Of a stretch of 64,000 bases of DNA, positions 31,651-41,769 are shown one piece after another. The DNA lies in NCBI RefSeq assembly GCF_020497125.1, contig NC_059073.1:11429225-11493224 (forward strand), read 5' to 3'. The stretch comes from Mauremys mutica. Its lineage: Eukaryota; Chordata; Testudines; Geoemydidae. Each line of letters starts with the position of its first letter. Position 1 is the first letter of the stretch. The notes beneath the pieces are model-generated. The model was not told where the DNA came from and did no database searches. It saw only the letters and a list, made by a program, of their open reading frames with translations. The translations under genes were made by a program, and so were the position numbers.

Positions 31651-33932
31651 CGTTTCTCTGAGTCTATACTTTGCTCAATCCAACAATAATAACCTGCACA
31701 GCTAAACACCCCAGACTCTTGAGGGTCATCCTAAACTGCAACTCAGCTCCAGATCCAAATTTTGCAAATGGCCCTTGTCATGATAATGGGCTGGACCACC
31801 CCCCAGGATCCAAATCCTGCTGAATTTTGGGGTGTTCCATATCCACATCTGGACCTGAATTCTGCAGCTCCGGCCTGTCTTGAATAAGAAGCACTTGTCA
31901 CTCTGATTTGTATTTTAAAATGTAATTGGCAGGGACTGTAAACCAGTTTCCAACCTGGGTTAAATCCATATGGACTTTGGTCATGTTATGGCTTTGGGTA
32001 GGACCCTCTTGGGTGGAAACCAGATGAGATTTGGATGGAGGTTTTTGGTTCATTCAAACCTTGCAATCCAAAACTAAGCCATGCAGCAGGTGTGACCAGA
32101 TGAGAAGCAAAAACAACTGTGCTTCCTCGCACTATCCCGGACACATGCATTTGCAGAAAAAGTGCAGTTTTTTAAGTGGTTTGTGGATAAGGAAAAAGTT
32201 ACTGAGATAAGCCCAAAAGCTCTCATTTATAAATAAGATCTGTATTTCCTTTTGTTGCTGCTATTGTTGGTAATTCATGCTGTATTCTTTATTCTTTGTT
32301 ACAGACTGTAACAAAAGGTCAAGCTTTTCCTTGGAAAACGAGCCTGAAGTGCAGACCACATTCTTATGCATATTCATACCTATAAGATGAATGCTAGAAC
32401 ATTTAAAATGATTTATTAATCCAGAGGAACTTAACAGGGTTTTATGCAACATTTATAGTCTATTTAACTGGCTAAAGAAAAAATATTCAAAGCTAGGAAT
32501 AGTAAATAATTATCTACTGCATCAAGACTTTGAACATAATGAATATTAACTTTCTTTTATACAGAGATGTTCAAAAGCAATTTCCAGCTTACTCCCCCCA
32601 CCCATTCCTACCTCTTGGTACCAAATATAGAGTTAACCAAGGGAAAATACCTTCAAAAAACTTTACCAACATGTTGAAAGAGAACCCAACAAACCTGTGA
32701 TTAGAATATTCAAGTCAGGATCAGAGTAATTATTTAAAAAAAACAAACGTGTAAAGTGCTACATATCAGCACAAGCAAAGTAGCATGAATTATATCTACT
32801 TATGTAAATAAAGCTAATAGGCGATAACATTAATTAGCAGCATAAAACTTTTGCTCATCATTCTGGAGATAGCAGGTATTCATTTGTGAGGATTAATTTA
32901 TATTTTAATTAGAAATTTACATTTTCGGCAGCCTTGCCATGAGCAATTAGTAATCCCAATGTGTTTAAGGATTTCCAATTTAAACTAAAGATGTTGACTA
33001 TAAGAGGGTCATTTTGGAGCAATCTGTCACATCTTATGATTCTAGGGAATGGCACCTGTCGCCTTTTGATAAAAAGTTTTGAAAGGTACGTTGTAACACT
33101 TACAGAATGCGTCAGAGTCCCCTTCTAATTTAAATCCCATAAAACATTTATATTAAATATTAATTGACAGAAAAGGCCTCCACTGAAGTTTAAGAAGGTA
33201 AAGTTATGTGTGGTATAATGAACTCGGAATTACAATAAATCAGTCCCACATTTGTTAGCAGCATGGGAAATTTGCGAGAATTATTCCATGTATAATTAAC
33301 TTTAAATAAGATAAGTGAATCAGAGGTTAAATAAATTTCAAATAGCACGTTAATATGGTGACAGTAAGTACAGCACAGGCTTTGATCTATATGGAAACAA
33401 TGAGGGGAGAAAGCTATCTTAGGTAGCATGCATGATTCATATTGAAGAATACCTGAAAAGAGCCAGATTTTACTCTCATTAACACCTTGTAAATCCAGAT
33501 AATTCCACTGACGTTTCTATATATGGGATTTGTCTTAAACCATTTTGTTTCACTGAAGTTTATGAATTTACTCCAGATTTACACTAGCTCACTGATGTCA
33601 GAATCTGACCCACAGCGCTTAGAATGTCGTGATGTGGGGAGGAATTTTAATTAAAAGGTGGGAACTGAGTGAAACAGAGATATTGTAACTGGGCAAAAGA
33701 ACCTTTTACTCCTAAACCACTAATCCAAAGCCAGCTCAGGACCATAGTGACTCAAAAAGTTTATTAGCAGTTGCCTCTATCTAGTGCCTGCTATCTGTGG
33801 ATTCTAATTATAAGGCATGGGGGAAAGCACCACTACAAGTGCTTAGTTGCATATTGCATGCTTTGTTGCATGTTGACCAGAGTCACCAAGGGACAGTATC
33901 CTCAGCCCCAGTATTCAGTAGCCAGCACGCAG
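31651..33932. other. No gene; AT-rich low-repeat stretch
   Basis: No element or coding domain is visible over about 2.3 kb, which is unusually clean for this window. Homeodomain-type motifs cluster at 32830-32955 (TTAATTAGC, GATTAATTTA, TTTTAATTAG, GCAATTAGTAATCC). This could be a conserved regulatory stretch, but that is inference. Confidence 0.4.
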
Positions 33933-33944
33933 CAGGCTAGGAGA

Positions 33945-34117
33945 CAAGTATCAGAGGGGTAGCCATGTTAGTCTGGATCTGTAAAAGCAGCAAAGAGTCC
34001 TGTGGCACCTTATAGACCAACAGACATATTGGAGCATGAGCTTTCGTGGGTGAATACCCACTTCGTCTCATGCATCTGTTAGTCTATAAGGTGCCACAGG
34101 ACTCTTTGCTGCTTTTA
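33945..34117 (+). mobile_element. Inverted-repeat retroelement insertion (Penelope-like candidate) with 12-bp target duplication
   Basis: Arms 33979-34024 and 34075-34120 are inverted repeats matching at 45 of 46 positions; the last 3 bp of the right arm overlap the duplication. Between them, GCATGAG (34034) pairs with CTCATGC (34067) around an inner GTGGGT/ACCCAC stem. The insertion begins CAAGTATCAGAGGGGTAGCC and is flanked by the exact repeat CAGGCTAGGAGA at 33933-33944 and 34118-34129. A 12-bp variable-type duplication points to a retroelement rather than a DNA transposon. A second insertion with the same start is at 60981. Confidence 0.75.
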
Positions 34118-34129
34118 CAGGCTAGGAGA

Positions 34130-34650
34130 GGGGATCAGCTTGCAGGTGTCCTGTTGATCATGGTCCACTGCCATGGAGCTACTCCACACTTCACAGACAG
34201 ATATGCAGTCTCTGGAATCTTGATAGTCACTGGGCAGTATGTCCGGGGATAAGAAGGTCTAGGTCACTGAGCAGCATGGAAGGGGAGAAGGAAACCAGAA
34301 GAAGAGAGGACAAGCCAGCAGGGTAGCATGTGCATGGGGGAGGGAGGAGGACACAATGGAAGAGGGTCCTGGAGGAGAGAGACAGGGACCGGGGGAGATG
34401 AAGAGAAGGTCAAAAGGAAGCAGCATGTGTTTAATTAAAAAAAAATAGAACAAAACCCTTCTTGCATAAAGCCTAGCTAAATACCCATGGATACGTCCCC
34501 AGGGTTACTTCTGCACGTAAGCAAGTGGTATTCTTACCACCAAGAGGCTGTAGGATGTCATATGGGGTTGGGATTAGGAAATCTGGCAAGGTACCCATGA
34601 GACAACCTCTCCATGAAAGCATCCATGTTTCTCAGCTGGCACAGTTGCTT
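34130..34650. other. No gene seen
   Basis: Purine-rich GGAGGGAGGAGGACACAATG-like text lies at 34336-34400, with no identifiable element. Confidence 0.45.
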
Positions 34651-34877
34651 GTCAGAACTAGATAAATTCATGGAGGACAGGTCTATCAATGGGGGATGAG
34701 TCCTTCAGTGTCCCTAGCCTCTGTTTGCCAGAAGCTGGGAATGAGCAACAGGGGATGGATCACTTGATGATCTGTTCATCCCCTCTGAAGCACCTGGCAT
34801 TGGCCACTGTCAGAAGACAGGCTACTGGGCTAGATGGACCTTTGGTCTGACCCAGTATGGCCGTTCTTATGTTCTCT
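34651..34877 (+). mobile_element. CR1 LINE 3' end
   Basis: Starts within the ORF2 C-terminus (AGAACTAGATAAATTCATGG) and continues through CCTCTGTTTGCCAGAAGCTG and GGGCTAGATGGACCTTTGGT to CGTTCTTATGTTCT. Strongly 5'-truncated. Confidence 0.9.
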
Positions 34878-35174
34878 GTGGTATGTGATGCCAGTTGATG
34901 ATCTTGCCAAGGCTATAGGCCCCCGCTGGGCACTGACAGATTCATAGCTGGAAACAAGACAAGCTCACCTATATATTAGTATTGTTCAAGATGGGTGTTA
35001 GACTTGCAAGGATGTGTTTAGTGTTTAGACCCTATAAAATGCTTGTAAGATGCTGCATGCATTAATTTTACTTGTAATGTCTGTATCCCATTCTATAGGG
35101 TAATATGTAAGTTTTGCTTTGTAACTGTAAACCTGTCTGTTCTGTACTTGTGAGCCCACACAGGAGGAGTGGCA
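34878..35174. other. No gene seen
   Basis: AATGCTTGTAAGATGCTGCA near 35038 and surrounding sequence may be an unresolved repeat. Nothing firm can be said. Confidence 0.4.
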
Positions 35175-35645
35175 TCAGATACCTTCTAACCGTGTGGGTA
35201 ATAATCAAGTCACCTCTAACCTTCTTGTTGGTAACATAACTAGACTGAGCTCCTTTAGGTTTTCACCATAAGGAAGATTTTCAAAACCTTGAATCATCCT
35301 TGTAGCTCTTCTCTGAGCCCTCTCCCATATTAGCGTATCCCTTTTGAAGTGTGGACATGAGAACTAGCCACTTCATTCCCTTAGTGGTCACATAAATGCT
35401 GTGTACAGAGCTAATACATACCTCCCTACTCCTATTCAATATTCCCCTGTTTATACATGCAAGGATAGTATTAACATTCTTAGCCCCTGCATTGTTCATG
35501 TTCAGCTGGTTATTCACCACGACCCTATTCCGAGTCACCGCTTTCCAGGATAATCTTCCACCCTGAAAGTGCAGCCTACATTCTATGACCTTGCATTTGT
35601 CTGTGTCAAAAGGCATGCCATTTGCTTGCACCCAGTCTGACAAGT
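35175..35645 (-). pseudogene. CR1-like LINE reverse transcriptase C-terminus
   Basis: The 120-codon minus frame (35643 to 35281) encodes DWVQANGMPFDTDKCKVIEC, then NNQLNMNNAGAKNVNTILAC and NRSREVCISSVHS, matching the KCKV...LN...A.KAN.IL.CI.RG..RS.EV order of CR1 ORF2. Further downstream on the minus strand the text reads MIQGFENLPYGENLKELSL. The cysteine/leucine-rich core is diverged, so this is an old copy. Confidence 0.75.
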
Positions 35646-35692
35646 GACATCTACAATTACAGGATCACAGGAAGAGGATAATGCAGACGTTT

Positions 35693-35938
35693 AGGTATGC
35701 CTGCACTGAGAATGCTACAGCAGCACAACTGCAAGGCTTCATTGTAGACATTACCTACACCAATGGGAGGGGTTCTCCCATTGCTGTAGTTAATCCATCT
35801 CCCCAAAAGGCAATAGCTAGGTTGACAGAAGAATTCTTCTGTTGACCTAACATTGTCTACACTGGGATTCTTCACATGATCCCTGAGAGACATGGCTATG
35901 CCTATGTAAATTCCCAGTGCAGACCAGCCCTTAGTTGG
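35693..35938 (+). mobile_element. Family B MITE
   Basis: Ends TAGGTATGCCTGCACTG and CAGTGCAGACCAGCCCTTA are inverted repeats. The interior contains GGGAGGGGTTCTCCCATTGC and GCTAGGTTGACAGAAGAATT, matching the copy at 24.4 kb. Confidence 0.75.
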
Positions 35939-36059
35939 TGATCTGCATGCAGTGGAGATTCCAAGTTTTGGGAACACAGGTATTGCCATTTTATTTCCAT
36001 TTGTAAAAGAATCTTTCCTTAGACCCAATTCACCTTGTTCCCTTCCCTTCAGGAGTGTT

Positions 36060-36300
36060 GTCTAGCATGTAGAGCAAAGGCCTGCAAATCAATTCTCCAG
36101 CTTCTCTATCCAAATCTGCCACTGGCTATTTGCATGAACTAGAGTCACTTCATCACTCTGTGCTTCAGTTTCTTCATTGGCACAATGGAGCTATGAATAC
36201 TCGCAGGAGTTTTTATGGGAGTTAAATAATGCTTGGAAAACGTTATAATATCCTCCAATGAAAGGTGCTGTTAGTTATTATGTTAATTATTGTTTTCTAA
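36060..36300 (+). mobile_element. Decayed family A MITE
   Basis: CTGTGCTTCAGTTTCTTCAT followed by GGAGTTAAATAATGCTTGGA and CCAATGAAAGGTGCTGTTA has the order of the family A first half. Strongly diverged. Confidence 0.45.
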
Positions 36301-36312
36301 CCCTTGGGTTAT

Positions 36313-36545
36313 GAACATAAGAATGGCCATACTGAGTCAGACCAATAGTTCATCTAGTCTAAGACCCTGGCTTCCAACAGTGGCCAGTCTCAGAGGTTTC
36401 AGAGGGAATACACAGAGAGGGCAATTTTGAGTGATTCATCCCCTCATCTAGTCCCAGCTTCTGGAAGTCAAAGGTTTAGGGACCCTGAGCATGGAGTTGT
36501 GTCCATGACCATCTTGGCTAATAGCCATTGATGGCCCTATCTTCT
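36313..36545 (-). mobile_element. CR1 LINE 3' end
   Basis: Reads GAACATAAGAATGGCCATAC, TCAGACCAATAGTTCATCTA and GGCTAATAGCCATTGATGGC, the reverse complement of the CR1 3' UTR. Confidence 0.88.
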
Positions 36546-37384
36546 GTTGTTAAGAATGTTGCTGAAGAATGTTGTTACAACTGCTCAGTGCTTCTGTTCT
36601 TGGAGCTCCAGTATTATTAGTATTAGCAGAGAATGCAGCCTGGTAATTCCACAGACCTTGATATTACTCATAACCCCCTCTCCCCAGGAACGGTTTAGTG
36701 GGGCACTCAGCCAGGTTTATTGCCCTCCTAGCGTCCCAGAGGAGCCACAGGTACACTAACACATGCGTGTCTGTGACAAGGAATGGCTCAGTCAGCAGCA
36801 GGAATTTCTGCTGTCCCCTCGGTTAAGGCGATGTACCCCGACATTTATACACTGGGACAAACAACTTACGTACCACCTTATGTGCCTCATGAAAGCTGCT
36901 TGTTACTGCCCCTTGTACCTGGCTCCCAATGTCTTGGGCAAAACATTCCTGTTCATCACTTCTGTCAAACCCTCTTATCTGGTGTTAGGTCAGGATGTAC
37001 CTGGGCTAGTCTTTTGGAGTTTGTTCACACACATATCCGATATCTGTTGCTTCTTAGGAGTGTCTGTGTTTTAGCAATGCTTGCAAAGCCCTTGCCAAGT
37101 ACATGTGTCGGACAGTGACGTTGTAAGCATCTGCTTTAATAGATGACCTGACTTTTGGTTCACAACATGGCCTGACTTTGCTGATTATGGTTCAGGCCTC
37201 AGGTCTGACACCAGGTCATAGGCTCCAGGCTCCCTCTTTCTCCTACATCCTCCATGAATGTATCTAGTTCTATGCTCAGTGTCTGCTTCCAGACATGGTA
37301 TCCTGAACAGGGCTTGATAAAGTCTCCATTTTGATAATTCACTTCTGCATCTTGTGCTTCCAACATGTGTCCCAGACAGGCGTT
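36546..37384. other. No gene or delimited repeat seen
   Basis: A 103-codon and a 111-codon frame overlap at about 36763-37118 without a recognisable domain. This may be part of an unresolved repeat. Confidence 0.4.
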
Positions 37385-37417
37385 CGTCTTATTTATTATT
37401 TGTTCTTCAGTAGCACC

Positions 37418-38044
37418 CGGTGGTGCTGGAACCCTTTTAATAGAGGGTGCTGAAAGCCAGCCCCCTTACCCCTGTCCACGCCTCCCTCAGCTAGGGCCAG
37501 GAGCAGTGCCGTGGCTCTGGGAAGCGGGGACCCAGACAGGGGTGGGGGACAAAGGCTAGGGGCGGGCACGGGGCCAGAAGTGGAGCCCAGGGCATGGGCC
37601 CACAGCCAGGACCCCGCATGCGGGGCCAGTAGCAGCGCCCCAGGAATGGGGGGCCAGGTGCAGGGCATGGGACCAGTGGCCAGGGAGCAGGGCCAGTACC
37701 CCAAGAGCAGAGCCCTGGGTGCAGGGCCCCGGCATAAGGCCAGTGGCCGGGAAGCAGGGCCAGCAGCTGGGACCGGTGCCTCGGGTGCAGGGTCGGGGAG
37801 CAGAGCCTGGGCACGGGGCCCAGAGTGTGGGGCCCCAGGCGCAGGGCTAGCGGCCAGGGAGTGGGGCACGGGGCCAGTGGCTGGGACCCGAGCCTGGACG
37901 CAGGGCTGGGGAGCGGAGTCCCGGGCACGGGGCCCCAGGCATGGGGCCAGCGGCCGGAGAGCAGGGCCGGCGGTCGGGAGTGGAGGCCTGGACAAAGCTG
38001 GGGGTGCTGCAGCACCCCCTGCACCTCTAGTTCCCGCGCCTAGG
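37418..38044 (+). mobile_element. hAT-like element with GC-rich degenerate tandem interior, 627 bp
   Basis: Flanked by exact GTAGCACC at 37410-37417 and 38045-38052. Ends CGGTGGTGCTGGAAC and GTTCCCGCGCCTAGG are imperfect inverted repeats. The interior (about 37500-37990) is a degenerate GGGGCCAGTGGCCGGGA-type tandem repeat. The 211-codon plus frame and the 236-codon minus frame here are shadows of this composition. Confidence 0.75.
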
Positions 38045-38282
38045 GTAGCACCTTGGCACCCAACCAAGACCAGGTATCCACTGGAGTCGGTGCTGCACAG
38101 ACACATGGTGGGAGACAGTCCCTGCCCTAAAGTGATTACAAACTAAATAGACATGATGGAGAAAGGAAGCATTATCCCCACGTTACAAATGGACAGCTGA
38201 GGCACATAGAGAGTAAGCTCATACAAGGAGTCTGTGGCAGTGCTGGGAACTGAGTCCAGATCTTCGGTTTCTTAGTCTAGTG

Positions 38283-38659
38283 CAGGTGTGGCCAACCTGA
38301 GTCTGAGACGGAGCCAGAATTTACCAGTGTACATGGCCAAAGAGCCACAGTAATATGTCAGTAGCCCCCCATCAGCTCACCCACCCCGCTCCTAGCGCCT
38401 CCCACGCACCGGCAGTTCCACCGATCAGCAGTTTCATGGCATGCAGGAGGCTCTGGGGGGGAGGGAGGAGGAGTAAGGACATGGGAGGCTCAGAGGAGAG
38501 AGCGGGAAGGGGTGGAGTGGGGCAGAGCCAGGGTTGAGCAGTGCGCACCCCCGCCCCGGCACCCTGGAAGGTTGGCACCTGTCGGTGCCTATACAAGGAG
38601 CCTCATATTAACTTCTGAAGAGCCACATGCGGCTCCAGAGCCACAGGTTGGCCACCCCG
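38283..38659 (+). mobile_element. hAT-type MITE (CAGGTGTGGCCAACCT ends), 377 bp
   Basis: Left end CAGGTGTGGCCAACCT and right end AGGTTGGCCACCCCG are inverted repeats. Exact 8-bp target duplication GTCTAGTG at 38275-38282 and 38660-38667. The right part holds GAGCCACATGCGGCTC, a palindrome. Confidence 0.92.
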
Positions 38660-38695
38660 GTCTAGTGCTTCAACCACAAGACCTTCCTTTCCCTT

Positions 38696-41131
38696 AGGTA
38701 TGGGTGGTAAGAGGTTTAAAAAAAAAGTAAGCGTCTGACTCTGCTTTGGCACTAGCTGGTCACAGAAAGGAAAAAAGAAACCCTTTGGTAATAATAAAAT
38801 CCCAAATAAATTTGCCCTGGATCAAATGAATCACTTAGAAAAGAGTGGAAGGAGCAATAGTATCATTACTGCTTTGAGAGTCCCTGCAGATTTCTGGAGA
38901 TGTCGAATCCTGTGCCCTACAGTTATTGATTCACATTCTATCATCTCCTGCCTTGGAAGATTCCAGACTTATCCCCAATCCTCATTCCCTCCCTCACCCC
39001 AATTATTCCATCTCCATCTGATGCCATCATTTTCCTGCCCCTGAAATATTCCAGCTGATGTTCTAATGATGCATTTTTCATTTAGGCAAACTGTAAATCT
39101 CCTAGGTTCTGCCCCAAGCAGCGCCGGGTTCTTTTCAAGCTTATTTGCTGCAGGTTAAGATAGAGTGTGAATTCAGCTTGCAAACTCACGATAAGATTTC
39201 CTCAACAAAACATTTCTATTAAAAAGAAATAAAAGGAAAAGCATAGCCATAAATACTTTCAGCATTTATTTACTTACTATTTCTTTTCAAGAACGCTACA
39301 TCCTTGGGCCATTGAAAATGGTAAGTAAGACGCCTTCCTTCATACTTTCCAAAAAGAGTAGCAAAATTACACTCCATTTAAACCAACTTGCTACAAGAAC
39401 AAATCATTCTGCTTGATGTCAGGTACTATAATTCACTGCTGAATATTTCATGCGGTGGGGCATTTGGAAGGTTTAAACAAATAATAGCACTTGGCATCTC
39501 ATTGACTTTCTTACCCAAGTAATTCTTGACTCATCTCTTCAGGAGCACCAGGCTGAGCTAGTTACATGCTGATCGTCGTGAATTAAAGGCAAACTGAAAG
39601 GGTTTTGTCCTCCGTTTGAAAGATGGTGTGTTATGCCTGTTTTGAGCAGGGGAGAGACAGACAGATGGCCTGCTTCCATCGCTGATGAAGCCCAGATAGG
39701 ACACCAGTATGTTCTGGGATGCTACTCCAGACTTTTAGGGGCTAGATCCTGCCATTATTTACATGTTGTGCAACTGCATTGGTTTTCATTGTGTAACCCC
39801 CAAGGAGATGATATAGATTCCTGGGACTCTGTCTGCTGACACTCAGAGAGAGACACTGTCCCTGGGGGAGCCAAGGCAGATTCAGAGTCCGCCCAGCAAT
39901 GAATAGGGAGTGACAGGCCCGCCCAGGGAGAAGCCATTTTGGAGTCAGTCTGGAGCCCGCCAGGGCAAGGGCAGGACTGGCTGTGTGGGGAGCTGGTGAG
40001 TCCCAGGCCTGCAGGCAGGGTTCCCCGAGAACAGGCCTCTAGGGACCTGACAGCAGATCCCTCAGCTGGGTTTTTCCTTCCCACTGATGATTCCCAATTG
40101 GTAGCGTTTGCTGGGAAATTTCCCTAGCCAGGCTGATTTCACCCTCCAGCTCCCTAGGTGAGACCAGTCACCACATGGTCAGCTCTGCTCTGGCTGCCAG
40201 TCCAGGGAAGCTGCCTGCTGAGTGTGTGACTGGAGGCTACAGTTTGGATGTTAGGGTAGTTGTGTAACCTATACCTTGAGCCCTGCACCCCGTTGTGGTG
40301 AGGGGAAATCCTGGGACTGACGCAGCCTGATTCCTGCCTGAGGAGGATCCCTGCCAGCAGACAGGGGCCCCTCTGCAGTGACTGAGGAGTCCAGCGTCAT
40401 CTTTGAACCTGAGGATCATTCCTGGAGTTTGTGAGTGCACCAGCTTTTAGTTAGTTATCCAGGGAATTTGTTTTGGGGACTCTCTACTCCCTGAACTGTG
40501 TCCTCAAGCCAGGGAGTGAGGGTTTGAGGATTTTATATCTGCTGCTTATTACACCTGTGGAGGGATTTACCACCTCCTCCCACTTGTGAGTCCTTCGGGC
40601 TGTACTGAACCCAGTGAGCCACACGGCTAAACCACTGCAGGGAATTTTATAGGTCATCAAGGGCCCAGCAAAGTACGCGTACGAACGGGACACTAATTGT
40701 ACACTTGTTACATCAAGTCACAGGTATTTTCAGTGTGGGCACTGGTGACCCTAAAAATAGTGTTTCACCCTGTTATGTTGTATTTGTCTCCTGTTTAATA
40801 TAATTATTGTGTTGAATATATTTTTATGTGTTTGTGTTACTTCTTGGAAGTCTCCAACTATCTGGCAAGTAAGTGGGGATTACTCTGCAGGTAGAATTTT
40901 CTGCCCAAGCTGCCCTGGTGACCCTGCCAGGAAGGAGCGAGGGAAGTGGAGGCACCACCAAATAATTTCATAGGAAGAAAAAAGAGACACACTGCTGAGT
41001 GGGTGGCGGGATCAAAAAGAACCCAGACCTGTCCCTGGAAACTTGTAAGCGGATCAGCATTAAAGGAGGTAACCAGATGGAGAAGGGCACTACAATTGGC
41101 TTCAGAGAGAACACACGGGCTGCGTCTATAG
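38696..41131. other. No gene; includes an unresolved possible repeat (39830-41120)
   Basis: Positions 39830-41120 have a low-stop, moderately GC-rich texture and two GCACTGGTGACCCT/CCTGGTGACCCT phrases (40739 and 40914), which may belong to an LTR element, but neither termini nor a coding domain could be found. Confidence 0.35.
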
Positions 41132-41769
41132 CAGTGGTTCCCAAACTTTAACAGCCTGTGAACCCCTTTCACTAGCACTTCAAGTCTCGCGAGAACCCCC
41201 TCTTAAAAATGAACATTTCCAGGGATTTTCTCCTGTACCTGAGTATAAATTATAAAAGCAGTGATCTTGGAAATATAAAATTTGTTTTTATGACACGCTT
41301 ATTACACACTATTTATTATTAATTATTTATCATTACAGTGTTTTTATTACATTATGAAAAGGGCAACACTCTTCCAATATCTCACTCTTCCAAGATCTCA
41401 CTCAAAACAGTTCCTCCTACACAAGCATTCAGATCTTGAGCAGTCCAGGCAAACAGCACACGTTACAAAAAAGCTTAAACTTGTTCTTCATAATAATTTA
41501 AAAAACAATGCTAGCTGCCTATTTAATTTTAAAAATAGCAAAAAATATTCACCTCCCTTTCCGTTTCTTATAAGGAGTCTTGAAGTTTAAATCTCCTCAG
41601 GTGTGAGAGAGATGCTTGCTCTGATCTGCTTAGCTCTTGGAAGTCCAGGGGCCCTGGGCTGCTGAGCCCGTACTGCCCGGGATCCCTGGGGACGGCTCTG
41701 TCCACCATGAGGGGATTTTTCCTGAGAACCCCCTGTAACATTTCACGAACCCCAGTTTGGGAACCACTG
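41132..41769 (+). mobile_element. hAT-type element (CAGTGGTTCCCAAACTTT ends), 638 bp
   Basis: Starts CAGTGGTTCCCAAACTTT and ends CAGTTTGGGAACCACTG, long terminal inverted repeats of a classic vertebrate hAT type. Flanking octamers GTCTATAG (41124-41131) and ATCTGTAG (41770-41777) match at 6 of 8. No transposase frame, so it is non-autonomous. Confidence 0.88.

Larger units (their letters stand above)
37385..38695 (-). mobile_element. Family A MITE split by two hAT-like insertions
   Basis: Pieces 37385-37417, 38053-38282 and 38668-38695 join into one family A copy: TTTATTATTTGTTCTTCAGT, then CACAGACACATGGTGGGAGA and TGTGGCAGTGCTGGGAACTG, then the CAACCACAAGACC end. The two interruptions each carry an 8-bp duplication of host sequence, so both landed after this MITE. 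Confidence 0.75.

Noticed and set aside
37511..38146. 211-codon G/A/P-rich coding region
   Set aside because: Lies in the GC-rich tandem interior of a hAT-like element, with longer shadows on the minus strand.
39830..41120. LTR retrotransposon
   Set aside because: Texture suggests a repeat, but no TG/CA ends, target duplication or polyprotein motif could be found.
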